NCBI GenBank assembly: GCA_016793095.1
Contig: JAEUJQ010000035.1
Location: forward strand, 186,001 to 250,000
From: Myxococcaceae bacterium
Lineage (GTDB): Bacteria; Myxococcota; Myxococcia; Myxococcales; Myxococcaceae
Direction of reading: 5' to 3'
DNA length: 64,000 nt
This document shows, piece after piece, positions 8,306 to 16,918 of the stretch. The number at the start of each line of letters is the position of its first letter. Position 1 is the first letter of the stretch. The notes below the pieces were generated by a model, which had not been told where the DNA came from, ran no database searches, and saw nothing but the letters and a program-made list of their open reading frames with translations. The position numbers were made by a program, and so were the translations under genes.

Positions 8306-9928
8306 TCAGCAGCCGCCGTCGGGGAAGAACGCGCCGCCGTCCGGACAGGTCGCCGAACCGCCGGCCGAGCCGCCCGCCGAACCGCCGGCCGAGCCACCCG
8401 CCGAACCGCCGGCCGAGCCACCCGCCGAACCGCCGGCCGAGCCACCGCCGGCTGAGCCGCCAGCCTCGCCGCCGGCCGAGCCACCGCCAGCCGCGCCGCC
8501 GCCCGCGGAGCCACCGCCAGCCGCGCCACCACCGGCTGAGCCACCGCCGGCCGAGCCACCGCCGGCCGAGCCACCACCGGCCGAGCCACCGCCAGCCGAG
8601 CCGCCGCCCACGTTCGGGCGCGGGAAGTCGCAGTAGCCGTTGGAGAGACACGCCCGCGCGCCGCCATCAGGGTAGTTGCCGCAGGTCTGGCCACGCTGCT
8701 CGCAGCGCGCTTCGCAGTAGCCGGTCGGCAGAATGCCGCCGTCGCGCAGCGTCAACTGCTCGCAGACGTACTCAGGACGGCAGTTCGACTGCCCACCGTT
8801 CGGCGCGCCGCAGCCCTTGAAGCAGCGGCCCTCGGTCTGGGTGATGGGGAGGCAGACGCCCTCGTCGAGATGATCGTTGTTGTCGATGGTGAGGTAGCAC
8901 TCATCGTCCAGCCGGCAGGCGCGGCTGCACTGGCCCCCGGGGTTGCCCAGGTAGTCCTGACCACCGTCACGAAGCAGGGTGATGCCGCCGTCGGCCCCGC
9001 GGCGCACCTCAGGGAGGCACACCCCGCCGACAGCGGGCGCGCCCATAGCGGGCGGCTGGCAATCGCCGTTGAAGGTGCACTCGGTGTGCAGGTTGTTGAC
9101 CGTGTCGAACACGGCGTTCTCGGAGAACATGTCGGCTGGCAGACACGCCGCCTGGTTGTTGCCGATGTTCAGACAGGCATAGCCGCCCCGGCAGTTGCCC
9201 TGCACCAGCCCCGTCTGCGAGACCGGCGTGCAGCCTGTAGCGAAGCACGACGGCGTGTCCTCGCCGAAGTACCTGGGCAGGTTCAAGCAGGCCGAGCCGC
9301 CGACGGCGCCCATCAGACCGCCCTCAGGAGGACACGAGTTCGCCGTGCAGTTCTCCAAGGTGCACATGCCGCTGGGGTACGGCGTGGTGCCGGCCTTGTT
9401 CGACTGCTTGCACCGCGCGGTGGGCCCGAGCGTACCCTGGCAGTCGCTGTCCATGAGGCAGCTGTCGCCAACGCGCTTGGGAGGGGCGATACAGGCGCCG
9501 TTCTCGCAGGTCGGGGTGGGCGGCGCGCACGCGCGGCACGTCTCGCCGTTCGAGCCGCAGATGTTGTTGTTCTGCCGCGACGACCCGCGCTGCTGGCAGG
9601 TGCCGTTCGCGAGCCGGCAGCCATCGCAGCCCGTGCCACCACCCGTGCCGCCGCCCGTCCCGCCCGCCGAGCCGCCGCCCGTGCCACCCGTGCCGCAGGT
9701 GAACGTCGTGGAGTCACACGCCGAGCTCGTCGCCGAGCAGTCCTGGCACGCGTTCCCCGAGGTGCCGCACGTCGTGTTGTTCGAGTTGTTGGGCTTGTCG
9801 ACGCACTTCCCGTCCTTGCCGCAGCAGCCACCACAGCTGGCTGGGGTGCAGGGGGCGGGACCACACGAGGGGGCGATGGCCGCGAAGAAGCCGATGGCGG
9901 CTCCAAGGGCGAGGGCTTGCATCTTCAT
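8306..9928 (-). CDS. Cys-rich lipoprotein with GGGSAGG repeat tail
   Basis: A 540-aa lipoprotein. The signal sequence ends in APSC with lipidated Cys22. The start at 9928 is supported by AGGAG 8 nt upstream. Residues ~25-430 are Cys-rich, with repeated motifs of the type C-x-x-x-x-x-C and Asp/Gly-rich DGG segments, suggesting many disulfides in an exported protein. Near the C-terminus about 85 residues are GGGSAGG, GGGAAGG and GGSAGG repeats (DNA about 8354-8610), ending in CPDGGAFFPDGGC. Such Gly-rich stretches are typical of myxobacterial surface lipoproteins. No enzymatic domain was recognised. It lies between ssb and hslO on the same strand, with a palindrome upstream (10069-10094). Confidence 0.85.
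   Translation of the reverse strand: MKMQALALGAAIGFFAAIAPSCGPAPCTPASCGGCCGKDGKCVDKPNNSNNTTCGTSGNACQDCSATSSACDSTTFTCGTGGTGGGSAGGTGGGTGGGTGCDGCRLANGTCQQRGSSRQNNNICGSNGETCRACAPPTPTCENGACIAPPKRVGDSCLMDSDCQGTLGPTARCKQSNKAGTTPYPSGMCTLENCTANSCPPEGGLMGAVGGSACLNLPRYFGEDTPSCFATGCTPVSQTGLVQGNCRGGYACLNIGNNQAACLPADMFSENAVFDTVNNLHTECTFNGDCQPPAMGAPAVGGVCLPEVRRGADGGITLLRDGGQDYLGNPGGQCSRACRLDDECYLTIDNNDHLDEGVCLPITQTEGRCFKGCGAPNGGQSNCRPEYVCEQLTLRDGGILPTGYCEARCEQRGQTCGNYPDGGARACLSNGYCDFPRPNVGGGSAGGGSAGGGSAGGGSAGGGSAGGGAAGGGSAGGGAAGGGSAGGEAGGSAGGGSAGGSAGGSAGGSAGGSAGGSAGGSAGGSATCPDGGAFFPDGGC
8354..8610. repeat. Low-complexity GGC/AGC-type minisatellite coding GGGSAGG
   Basis: In-frame runs of 12-bp and 15-bp units (CCGGCCGAGCCACCG and variants on the plus strand) encode GGSA and GGGSA repeats of the lipoprotein at 8306-9928. 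Units are nearly identical at DNA level and could vary in copy number by slippage without shifting frame, since both unit lengths are multiples of three. Confidence 0.85.
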
Positions 9929-10068
9929 TTCGACAGCTCCTGCTTCCGCCGCCCTCCGGGCCAGGCGACGGTGTGGGAAAAGGTGATGCTCCGAAGGGCG
10001 GCGCTCAAAACAGAAGGCCGACCGCTTCGTCAAGTGCAGACTCGAAGCGACCGGCCCGTTTCTTCGCC

Positions 10069-10094
10069 CCGTTTGACGTTCTGCGTTCAAACGG
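10069..10094. repeat. Inverted repeat between ssb and the Cys-rich lipoprotein gene
   Basis: CCGTTTGA and TCAAACGG are exact inverted repeats separated by 10 bases that themselves nearly pair (CG...CG). The palindrome lies 20 bases past the ssb stop (10115) and ~140 bases upstream of the next minus-strand start (9928). No T-run follows on either strand, so it could be a terminator without tract, an mRNA 3' hairpin or an operator for the 9928 gene. The sequence does not decide between these. Confidence 0.5.
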
Positions 10095-10114
10095 TGCCAG
10101 CACCCTAGTGTGGA

Positions 10115-10576
<462 letters not shown>

Positions 10577-10702
10577 GTGTGCCTGCCTTTCAGTGTCGAA
10601 ACCACCCCGTCACGGGGCGGTGATCGAGGCTGTAGCACGCAGGGCTGACATCGGATCAAACCGTGCGCTGATCCACAGCAGGTCCGCGGACTTGCCCGGG
10701 CC

Positions 10703-11236
10703 TCACTCCCAGGTGGAGCGGAAGCTGGCGTGGGTCGCCGACACGTTCACGAGGCGGGTCTTCGGGTGCTTCGCCCCGGCGAGCTCGAGCACCTTCTCGA
10801 AGAAGCCCGGGTAGCGGTGGGGGAGCACCACCTCGTTCATGGTCAGCTCCCAGTCGCGAGGCCCGTGCTGCACGGCAGAGGTCTCGAGGAAGTTGGTGGC
10901 GGTGCGGAAGCTGCGGGTCGCGCGGGCGATGGTGCGCTCGGGGCCGATGAGCCGCATCATCGTGTACATGGCCTTGCCGACGAGCGTCTCGCCGTAGACC
11001 TCCACGAGCCGCACCCCGAAGTGACTCTGCTTCTGCTCGTGCGTGAGCGCTGGGTCGAAGCGACTCATGGCGAGCTCGATGCCGGCGTACCAGGTCTCCA
11101 TGGGGTACGCGGGGAGGATGTGATCGAGGTCGATGCCGATCGCCTCGAGGCGCTGAACGGTCGGCGCGTCGAGCGGCGCGAGGATGCGGCCGAGGCTCTC
11201 GATCAGGGACGAGAAGGCGACGCGTGGTTCCCCCAT
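10703..11236 (-). CDS. DUF2378 family protein (Myxococcus paralogous family)
   Basis: A 177-aa protein matching the DUF2378/TIGR02265 family, which is expanded in Myxococcus-type genomes and nearly restricted to them. Family segments are seen: PVSxYPxExW-like YPMETWYAGIELAMSRF, GVRLVEVYGETLVGKAM near the middle, and the NFLETSAVQHGPRDWEL strand. Length fits the family. Function is unknown. Members look like small soluble ligand-binding or sensory domains. The start at 11236 gives a 57-nt divergent gap to the hemerythrin gene, so both promoters must share this short region. Confidence 0.85.
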   Translation of the reverse strand: MGEPRVAFSSLIESLGRILAPLDAPTVQRLEAIGIDLDHILPAYPMETWYAGIELAMSRFDPALTHEQKQSHFGVRLVEVYGETLVGKAMYTMMRLIGPERTIARATRSFRTATNFLETSAVQHGPRDWELTMNEVVLPHRYPGFFEKVLELAGAKHPKTRLVNVSATHASFRSTWE

Positions 11237-11293
11237 GAGGGTCCCTTCTACATCACTCGTGACGCCGTCGTGGAACGGAGTAGACGAGCGCGC

Positions 11294-11728
11294 ATGACGA
11301 CCATCTCGGACCTCTACCAACCCCACCATCGCAGGTGCGACGACCTGTTCTCCGAGGCAGAGGCGGCGGCCTCGGAGGGCCGGTGGGACACCGCGAGGGA
11401 CGCCACCGCGAAGTTCGCGAAGGTGCTCGAGGCGCACCTGGCGTCGGAAGAGGGCACGCTCTTCCCCGCGCTCGAGCAGGCCACCGGCATGCGCGGCGGG
11501 CCGACGGCGGTGATGCGCTCGGAGCACCAGCACATGCGCGCGATGGTGAAGTCGCTCGAGGGCGCGGTGGAGCGCCAGGCGAAGGACGACTACCTCGGCA
11601 CCGCGGAGACGCTGCTGGTGCTGATGCAGCAGCACAACATGAAGGAAGAGCACATCCTCTACCCCCTGTGCGACCGCGAGCTGTCCGACGCAGGGCTGCT
11701 CGAGAAGATCGGTCAGCAGCTGGCATGA
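11294..11728 (+). CDS. Hemerythrin-domain protein
   Basis: A 144-aa four-helix hemerythrin-like protein expected to bind a di-iron centre used for O2 or NO sensing or detoxification. Candidate ligands follow the family order: H11/H12 near the N-terminus, H48-x3-E52 (HLASEEGTLFPALE), H78/H80 (SEHQHMRAM) and H114...H120 (HNMKEEHILYPL). The gene overlaps the DUF2249 gene by ATGA, so translation is coupled. The three-gene set hemerythrin / DUF2249 / multi-pass membrane protein is a recurring arrangement in bacteria facing nitrosative or microaerobic stress. That role is inferred from the families. Confidence 0.88.
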   Translation: MTTISDLYQPHHRRCDDLFSEAEAAASEGRWDTARDATAKFAKVLEAHLASEEGTLFPALEQATGMRGGPTAVMRSEHQHMRAMVKSLEGAVERQAKDDYLGTAETLLVLMQQHNMKEEHILYPLCDRELSDAGLLEKIGQQLA

Positions 11729-11943
11729 GCGAGGTGGAGATCGACGCGCGCGACCTGATGCCGCCCGAGCCCATGCTGAAGGTGAAGGCGGCCCTGGCGA
11801 CGCTGAACCGGGGGGCGCGGGTGCGGCTGTTGCTGTACCGGGAGCCCTTCCCCCTCTACGAGGTGCTGCGGCGCGAGGGCTTCGCGTGGACCACGACGCT
11901 GGAGCCCGACGGCACGTACGTCATCACCATGCGGCACGCATGA
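11725..11943 (+). CDS. DUF2249 (TusA-like fold) small protein
   Basis: A 72-aa protein of the DUF2249 family, which shares the small alpha/beta fold of TusA/SirA. It has the IDARDLMPPEPM N-terminal strand-loop and RLLLYREPFPLYEVLRREGFAW segment typical of the family, whose members often accompany hemerythrins and NnrS-like membrane proteins. The start ATG overlaps the previous stop (ATGA), and its own stop overlaps the next ATG in the same way. Biochemical role is unknown. Metal or sulfur/heme handling has been suggested for such families. Confidence 0.8.
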   Translation: MSEVEIDARDLMPPEPMLKVKAALATLNRGARVRLLLYREPFPLYEVLRREGFAWTTTLEPDGTYVITMRHA

Positions 11944-13241
11944 GCGCGCTCTCGTTCGAGCAGGCGCCGCCCATCTCGGCGCCGCTGCGCTTCTTCCTGA
12001 CGGCGCCGTGGTTCGGCGTGGCGGCGGGGCTGGCGCTCGCGTGGAGGTGGGAGGCGGTGACGGCCTCACGGTGGACGCCGGAGGCGGTGGGGGTGGTGCA
12101 CCTGATGACCGCGGGGTTCCTCCTGCAGGTGATGGTGGGCGCGCTGCTGCAGGTGATGCCGGTGGCGGTGGGCGCGAACGTGGCGAAGCCGTTGTGGCTG
12201 GCGGCCGTGGTGCACCCGTGCCTCACGCTGGGCGGGGCGCTGCTCTCGGCGGGCTTCCTCGGCGTGGGGCCGTGGGCGATGCAGGCCGCGGCGGTGCTGC
12301 TCGGAGTGGGGGTGCTGGGGTTCGTCGTGGTGACGGGCCTGGCGCTGCTCCGCTCGGCGGCGATCGGCCCGACGCTGCTGGTGCTGCGACTGGCGGTGGG
12401 TGGGCTGCTGGTGGCGGCTGCGCTGGGCGTGGCGCTGACGAGCATCTTCGGGTTCGGCGCTGCGCTGCCGCTGGTGGAGCTGCTCGACCTGCACGTCGCG
12501 TGGGCGTCGCTGGGCTGGGCGCTGCTGCTGGTGATGGGCGTCGGCTACCTGGTGGTGCCGATGTTCCAGCTCACCCCGGCGTACCCGGTGCGCGTCGCGA
12601 GGGCGCTGCCGGCGCTGGTGACGGCGGCGCTCGCGGCGTGGACGGTGGGCACGGTGTGGAGCGTGGACGCGGCGCGCTGGCTGGGCGTCGGCCTGGGCGT
12701 GGCTGGCGTCGCGGGGTTCGCCGTGACGACGCTGCGGCTCCAGTCGCTCCGCCGGCGCAAGGTGACGGACTCGACGCTGCTCGCGTGGCGGGTGTCAATG
12801 GGGTGCCTGCTCGCGGCGGCGGTGGCACAGGGCGCGCTGCGGTGGCTCCCCGAGGGCGGCGCGGCGCGGTCCCGGCTCGAGACGTTCACCGGCCTCGCGC
12901 TCTTCGCTGGCGCATTCCCCGCCGCGATCAACGGCATGTTGCCGCGCATCGTGGGCTTCATCGGCTGGCTGCACCTGCAGCGGGTGACGCTGACGCCTCC
13001 AACGATGCAGCAGCTGATGCCCGAGGCGCGGGGGAAGTGGCAGCTGCGCACGTTCCTCGCGGCCCTCGCCCTGCTCGCAGCGACTCCACTCTGGGCCCCA
13101 ATCGTCGTGCCCGGGGGGCTGCTCTTCGCGCTCTCGTGCGCGCTCCTCGGCTGGCACGTGTCGCTCGGCGCGCGGGCGTACGCACGCCATCGGCGGGAGG
13201 CGACGTCGGCGCCGCTGACGCCGACCGACGTGCCGCACTGA
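11940..13241 (+). CDS. Polytopic membrane protein (NnrS / heme-copper-oxidase-subunit-I-like)
   Basis: A 433-aa protein with about 12 hydrophobic helices. Helical segments carry conserved-looking histidines: VGVVHLMTAGFLLQVMVGALLQVMPV (His near 51), HPCLTLGGALL, ELLDLHVAWASLGWALL and FIGWLHLQ. The W-x-x-x-H-x-x-x-x-G-F style resembles NnrS and cox1-like membrane proteins that bind heme or copper and are linked to NO stress. It is the third gene of a coupled operon with a hemerythrin and DUF2249. Assignment to a named family is not certain. The membrane topology and operon position are clear. Confidence 0.75.
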   Translation: MSALSFEQAPPISAPLRFFLTAPWFGVAAGLALAWRWEAVTASRWTPEAVGVVHLMTAGFLLQVMVGALLQVMPVAVGANVAKPLWLAAVVHPCLTLGGALLSAGFLGVGPWAMQAAAVLLGVGVLGFVVVTGLALLRSAAIGPTLLVLRLAVGGLLVAAALGVALTSIFGFGAALPLVELLDLHVAWASLGWALLLVMGVGYLVVPMFQLTPAYPVRVARALPALVTAALAAWTVGTVWSVDAARWLGVGLGVAGVAGFAVTTLRLQSLRRRKVTDSTLLAWRVSMGCLLAAAVAQGALRWLPEGGAARSRLETFTGLALFAGAFPAAINGMLPRIVGFIGWLHLQRVTLTPPTMQQLMPEARGKWQLRTFLAALALLAATPLWAPIVVPGGLLFALSCALLGWHVSLGARAYARHRREATSAPLTPTDVPH

Positions 13242-13254
13242 GCGGCACCCGACA

Positions 13255-13782
13255 TCACTCGGAGCAGAACACGCGGCCGTTGGTCGTCACGCATCGGCCC
13301 CACGGCACCTGCGAGCACGCCACCGTTCCGTTCGTGGCCCTGCAGTCGTACCCGCACGCCGCGGTGCCGTTATTGGTGAGGCACTCCATGCGGGTCAGCC
13401 CGGTCGCGAAGTGGAGCGCGCGGGCTGACGGATCTCCGCAGAACACCCGACCGTTGGTCGCGACGCACCGCCCCCACGGCGTCGCGGCACAGGCGACGGT
13501 GCCGTTCGTCGAGGTGCAGTCATAGCCGCAGGCGGCGGTGCCGTTCGTCGCCAGGCACTCGAGCCCGGACAGATCGACCCCCGTGTGCAGCGCCCACCCC
13601 GGAGGGTCGCCGCAGAAGAGCCGCCCGTTGGTGGCGACGCAGCGTCCCCACGGGGTGCGGGCGCACGCGACCTGTCCATTGGTGGCTTTGCAGTCGTAGC
13701 CGCACGCCGCGGTGCCGTTCGTCGTCTTGCACATCGCCTGCGGGTATTGAGAGAGGAGCAGCACCGCCAGCGTCGTCAACAT
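13255..13782 (-). CDS. Secreted Cys-rich protein with three CGYDC repeats
   Basis: A 175-aa protein. The N-terminus MLTTLAVLLLSQYPQA is a short hydrophobic signal. The rest is three near-identical units of ~50 residues, each reading C-x-TNGTAACGYDC, then ATNG-x-VAC, then PWGRCVATNGR-x-FC. This gives six to eight Cys per unit and predicts a disulfide-stabilised repeat. I recall related CGY(D/N)C-x-x-x-x-G-x-V-x-C proteins in other bacteria, without a known function. The start at 13782 is chosen because signal-like sequence begins there. The frame is open further upstream without support. It is convergent with the membrane protein gene, 13 nt away. Confidence 0.75.
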   Translation of the reverse strand: MLTTLAVLLLSQYPQAMCKTTNGTAACGYDCKATNGQVACARTPWGRCVATNGRLFCGDPPGWALHTGVDLSGLECLATNGTAACGYDCTSTNGTVACAATPWGRCVATNGRVFCGDPSARALHFATGLTRMECLTNNGTAACGYDCRATNGTVACSQVPWGRCVTTNGRVFCSE

Positions 13783-13829
13783 GCCCGCGACTGACGGCGC
13801 CGGGGCGTCAGAATTCACCAGCGCGCGGG

Positions 13830-16043
13830 TCAGCCCCCGGGAGCGGTCGGCTGCGCAGGCGGCTCGGCTGGCGTCGGCACCACGACCGGCTCGGCAGGCG
13901 ACTTCGGGGCCTTCGCCTCTGCGATGCGCTGGCTCAACTGCACCTCGAGCTCCTTCGCGAAGGCGGCCATGGCCGGCTCCACGCTGCCCTGCGCCGTCTT
14001 GAGGGCGCTCCACAGCGGCGCGTCGGCCTGGGACTGCTTCACCAGGCCCGTCACCAGCGCGTCGAGGGCCGCGGCGCGATCGACGTCGCTCGCGGACCGC
14101 AGCGCCGACAAGAGCTCCATCGGGGCGTCGTGGGCCACCACCGCGAGCTGCTCGGCGAGGAACGCGGCCGACAGCTCGTCGCTCGCGTTGAAGCGCACGA
14201 ACTCGAACAGCCGCGACACCGCCTCCAGGTGGCCCGACGCGGCGAGCTCCACCAGGCTGGGCAGCACCGGCACGTCGAGCTGCGCCCGCTTCGACGCGTC
14301 TCGCAGGCGGCCGAACACCTCGCCGCTCGCCACCGCGCTGTCGAGGAAGATGCGCACGTTGGCGGGCTCTTTCGGATCCGAGAGGATCAGCGCGTCGGCG
14401 ATCACCGCGCGCACGGCCGGGTCCTTCTCGCTGCGCCACGCGGTGCGAAGGAAGGGAGCGTTGCGCCGATCGGCCCTCTGGCCCATCGCCACGTACGTCT
14501 TGAGGCGCGTCTCGAGCTCGGCCGCCGACGTCACCACGGACGGCGGCCGCATGATCGACGCCACGGCCGCCGACGGCCCCTGGGCCGAGCCCAGCGACGC
14601 CACCGCCGCGCCCAGCGCGTCGATGTGCTGCACGACCGACGAAGCCCGCCCCGGGAAGTCGTTCACCATGATGGAGAACACGAAGCGCTCGCCGCCCACT
14701 GCCTGCACGTAGCCCGACAGCGCCGACACGTTCTCGAGCGTGCCAGTCTTCGCCCGCAGCCGCCCCACTGCCTCGCTCCCCTCGAAGCGGTACTTCAGGG
14801 TGCCGTCCTTCGCGGCGATGGCCAGCGCCGAGAGGTACTCGGGGGCGATGGGGAAGCGCTGGATCATGTGCGCGAGCACCTGGTTCGTCTGCGCTGCCGA
14901 GAAGCGGTTCGAGTCGTTGAGCCCCGAGCCGTTCTTCATCACGAAGGTGCCGCGGGCGATGCCGACGTCGCGCTCGAGGAAGTCCTCCACCGCCTCGATG
15001 CCCTTCACGTGGCTGCCGGGCACGCCCTTCACCTCGGCGCCGATCACCTTGATGAGCTGCTCCGCCACGAAGTTCGACGAGTTCTTGTTGAGGCGCTTGA
15101 GCACGATGTCGAGCGTGTCGCTGGCAGACGCCGTCAGCAGCTTCGCGGTCGTCGGCACGCCGCCGGCGCGGATGCGGCCCTTCACCTTCACGCCCCGGGC
15201 CTGCAACATCTGCTTGAGGGTGAAGCCGAAGTAGAGCGCCGGTTGGTCGATCTTCTTCCACTGGCTCCAGACGCCCTTGTCGATCGGCACCACGCCCTTC
15301 ACCTCGATCTTCTGGCGCACCTTGTCCTTGTCCACGCTGGACGACACCGTGTAGCGGCGCTGCGTCTTCGTGCCGGTGACGGCCTCGGACTCGATGACGA
15401 AGAAGTCCGACGGGGGCTCGACCTCGGTCGCCGCCGGCTGGCCCACCTTGTCGCCGGGCCGCAGGTAGACCCCCACCGAGTTCCAGTTGAGCGAGAGCGC
15501 GCCGGTGGGCGCGAGGTACGACTTGTCTCCCGTCTCCTGATCGAAGCCCGGGGCGGTGCGCTCGCCGTCGAAGTACGACTCGTCGAGCACGATGCCGTCG
15601 GTGATCTCCTTGAGGCCAGCGTGCACCAGGTCCGCGGTGATGCCGTAGAGCCGCTCGGTGGTGATGGTGGGATCTCCGCGGCCTCGCACGTAGAGCACCT
15701 TCGCCTTCCCCTCCTTGAAGTCGTGATCGGTGAGGAAGTCGGTCTCGAAACGGAAGTCGGGCCCGAGGGCCGTCAGCGCGGTCGCGGCGGTGAAGAGCTT
15801 CACGTTGGACGCGGGGTTCAGCAGCTCGTCGCCATCGCGCGAGTAGACGAAGGCGCCGTCGTCGAGGCTCTTCACCTGCACCGTCACCCGCGCGCCCTTC
15901 AGCGTCGAGGTCTCGATGACCGAGGTGAGGGCGCGCCTGAGCTGCTCACGCTCCTTCTCCTTCAACGTCGGGTCCGGAGCCGCCAACGCCGTCAGCGCCC
16001 ACCCCAGCACCACCCCCACCCCACAAATCCCGAGTCGTCTCAC
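13830..16043 (-). CDS. dacB: D-Ala-D-Ala carboxypeptidase/endopeptidase, PBP4 (DacB) type, with C-terminal extension
   Basis: A 737-aa periplasmic class C penicillin-binding protein that trims or cuts peptidoglycan cross-links. The N-terminal signal peptide (GICGVGVVLGWALTALAAP) ends near residue 22. The S-x-x-K nucleophile motif is SNVK near residue 78, the SGLNDSN segment carries the second motif and KTG lies near 431 in LRAKTGTLENVSALSGYV. Beyond the PBP4 domain (~480 residues) there are about 250 further residues, helical and HEAT-like (LEAVSRLFEFVRF, DRAAALDALVTGLV), ending in a Pro-rich tail. The extension is unusual for DacB. The start is taken as GTG 16043. No clear ribosome site is visible, so the exact start is unsure. 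Confidence 0.88.
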   Translation of the reverse strand: MRRLGICGVGVVLGWALTALAAPDPTLKEKEREQLRRALTSVIETSTLKGARVTVQVKSLDDGAFVYSRDGDELLNPASNVKLFTAATALTALGPDFRFETDFLTDHDFKEGKAKVLYVRGRGDPTITTERLYGITADLVHAGLKEITDGIVLDESYFDGERTAPGFDQETGDKSYLAPTGALSLNWNSVGVYLRPGDKVGQPAATEVEPPSDFFVIESEAVTGTKTQRRYTVSSSVDKDKVRQKIEVKGVVPIDKGVWSQWKKIDQPALYFGFTLKQMLQARGVKVKGRIRAGGVPTTAKLLTASASDTLDIVLKRLNKNSSNFVAEQLIKVIGAEVKGVPGSHVKGIEAVEDFLERDVGIARGTFVMKNGSGLNDSNRFSAAQTNQVLAHMIQRFPIAPEYLSALAIAAKDGTLKYRFEGSEAVGRLRAKTGTLENVSALSGYVQAVGGERFVFSIMVNDFPGRASSVVQHIDALGAAVASLGSAQGPSAAVASIMRPPSVVTSAAELETRLKTYVAMGQRADRRNAPFLRTAWRSEKDPAVRAVIADALILSDPKEPANVRIFLDSAVASGEVFGRLRDASKRAQLDVPVLPSLVELAASGHLEAVSRLFEFVRFNASDELSAAFLAEQLAVVAHDAPMELLSALRSASDVDRAAALDALVTGLVKQSQADAPLWSALKTAQGSVEPAMAAFAKELEVQLSQRIAEAKAPKSPAEPVVVPTPAEPPAQPTAPGG

Positions 16044-16124
16044 GATGGGGTTCAGTAAACTCCGAAACGGGCGTCGGCCGGAAGTTCGTGGCCGCCCGTC
16101 CCGACCAACCAGAGGGGGTTGTCC

Positions 16125-16847
16125 ATGGCTGAGAGAATCGAAGTGTCGCGGGTCATCAAGGCGCCAGCGCGCCGCATCTACGAGGCGTGGCTCGACCCGG
16201 AGGAGCACGCGCTCATGACGGGAGCCTCCACCTCTGGAGGTGAGGGGGGCGCCTACACCGCCTGGGACGGCTACATCGAGGGCCGCACCACCTCGGCCGA
16301 GCCCTACACGCGCATCGTCCAGAAGTGGCGCACCACCGAGTTCCCCGACAGCCACCCGGACAGCACCCTCACCATCGAGCTCACCGAGGTCGCCGGCGGC
16401 ACCGAGGTGAAGCTCACCCACACCGGCCTCCCGAAGGGGCAAAGCGCGGACTACGACACCGGGTGGAAGGACTACTACTTCGACCCGATGGAGAAGTACT
16501 TCGCCAGCCCCCGCGAGAAGCTCAAAGAAGGCGTCGAGGCCCTCGAGGAGGCCGCCGAGCGCGCGGGAGGGGCGATCGAAGACGCCGTCGAGCAGGCCGG
16601 CGAGGCGCTCGAGACCGCCGCGAAGAACGTGGGCAAGGCCCTCAAGGACGCCCGGCAGCAGGCCCGCAAGCAGGCCGTCAAGGCGGTGAAGAAAGGCAAG
16701 CAGGTGCAGAAGAAGGTGGCGGCGCAGGCGAAGTCCCTCGGCAAGAAGGTGCGTGCCCTGGTGAGAGGCAAGAAGGCGGCCACGCCGAAGAAGCGCGTCG
16801 TGAAGAAGAAAACCGCGGCGTCAGGGAAGAAGAAGAGCCGGCGGTGA
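16125..16847 (+). CDS. SRPBCC (AHSA1-type) domain fused to histone-H1-like Lys/Ala tail
   Basis: A 240-aa protein. Residues 1-~125 form a START/SRPBCC-like ligand-binding domain of the AHSA1 type (IEVSRVIKAPARRIYEAWLDPEEHALMTG, then WRTTEFPDSHPDSTLTIEL and GTEVKLTHTGLP). Residues ~130-165 are a Glu/Ala-rich amphipathic helix. Residues ~175-240 are strongly basic with KKAATPKK, VKKK and KKKSRR patterns like bacterial histone H1-type tails. The tail suggests nucleic-acid binding or nucleoid association, which is odd for this fold. The ATG at 16125 follows AGAGGGGG at a 6-nt spacing. It is divergent from dacB. Confidence 0.8.
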   Translation: MAERIEVSRVIKAPARRIYEAWLDPEEHALMTGASTSGGEGGAYTAWDGYIEGRTTSAEPYTRIVQKWRTTEFPDSHPDSTLTIELTEVAGGTEVKLTHTGLPKGQSADYDTGWKDYYFDPMEKYFASPREKLKEGVEALEEAAERAGGAIEDAVEQAGEALETAAKNVGKALKDARQQARKQAVKAVKKGKQVQKKVAAQAKSLGKKVRALVRGKKAATPKKRVVKKKTAASGKKKSRR

Positions 16848-16918
16848 GCCACGCGCGCGGGCGCTGAGCCACGGCGTCAAGCGAGACCGCCTGCACGTCC
16901 ACGCGGTGACGCTGCAGA

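Noticed and set aside
13783-15261. Upstream extension of the CGYDC-repeat protein frame
   Set aside because: It is antisense-frame sequence of the dacB gene; the signal peptide begins at 13782.
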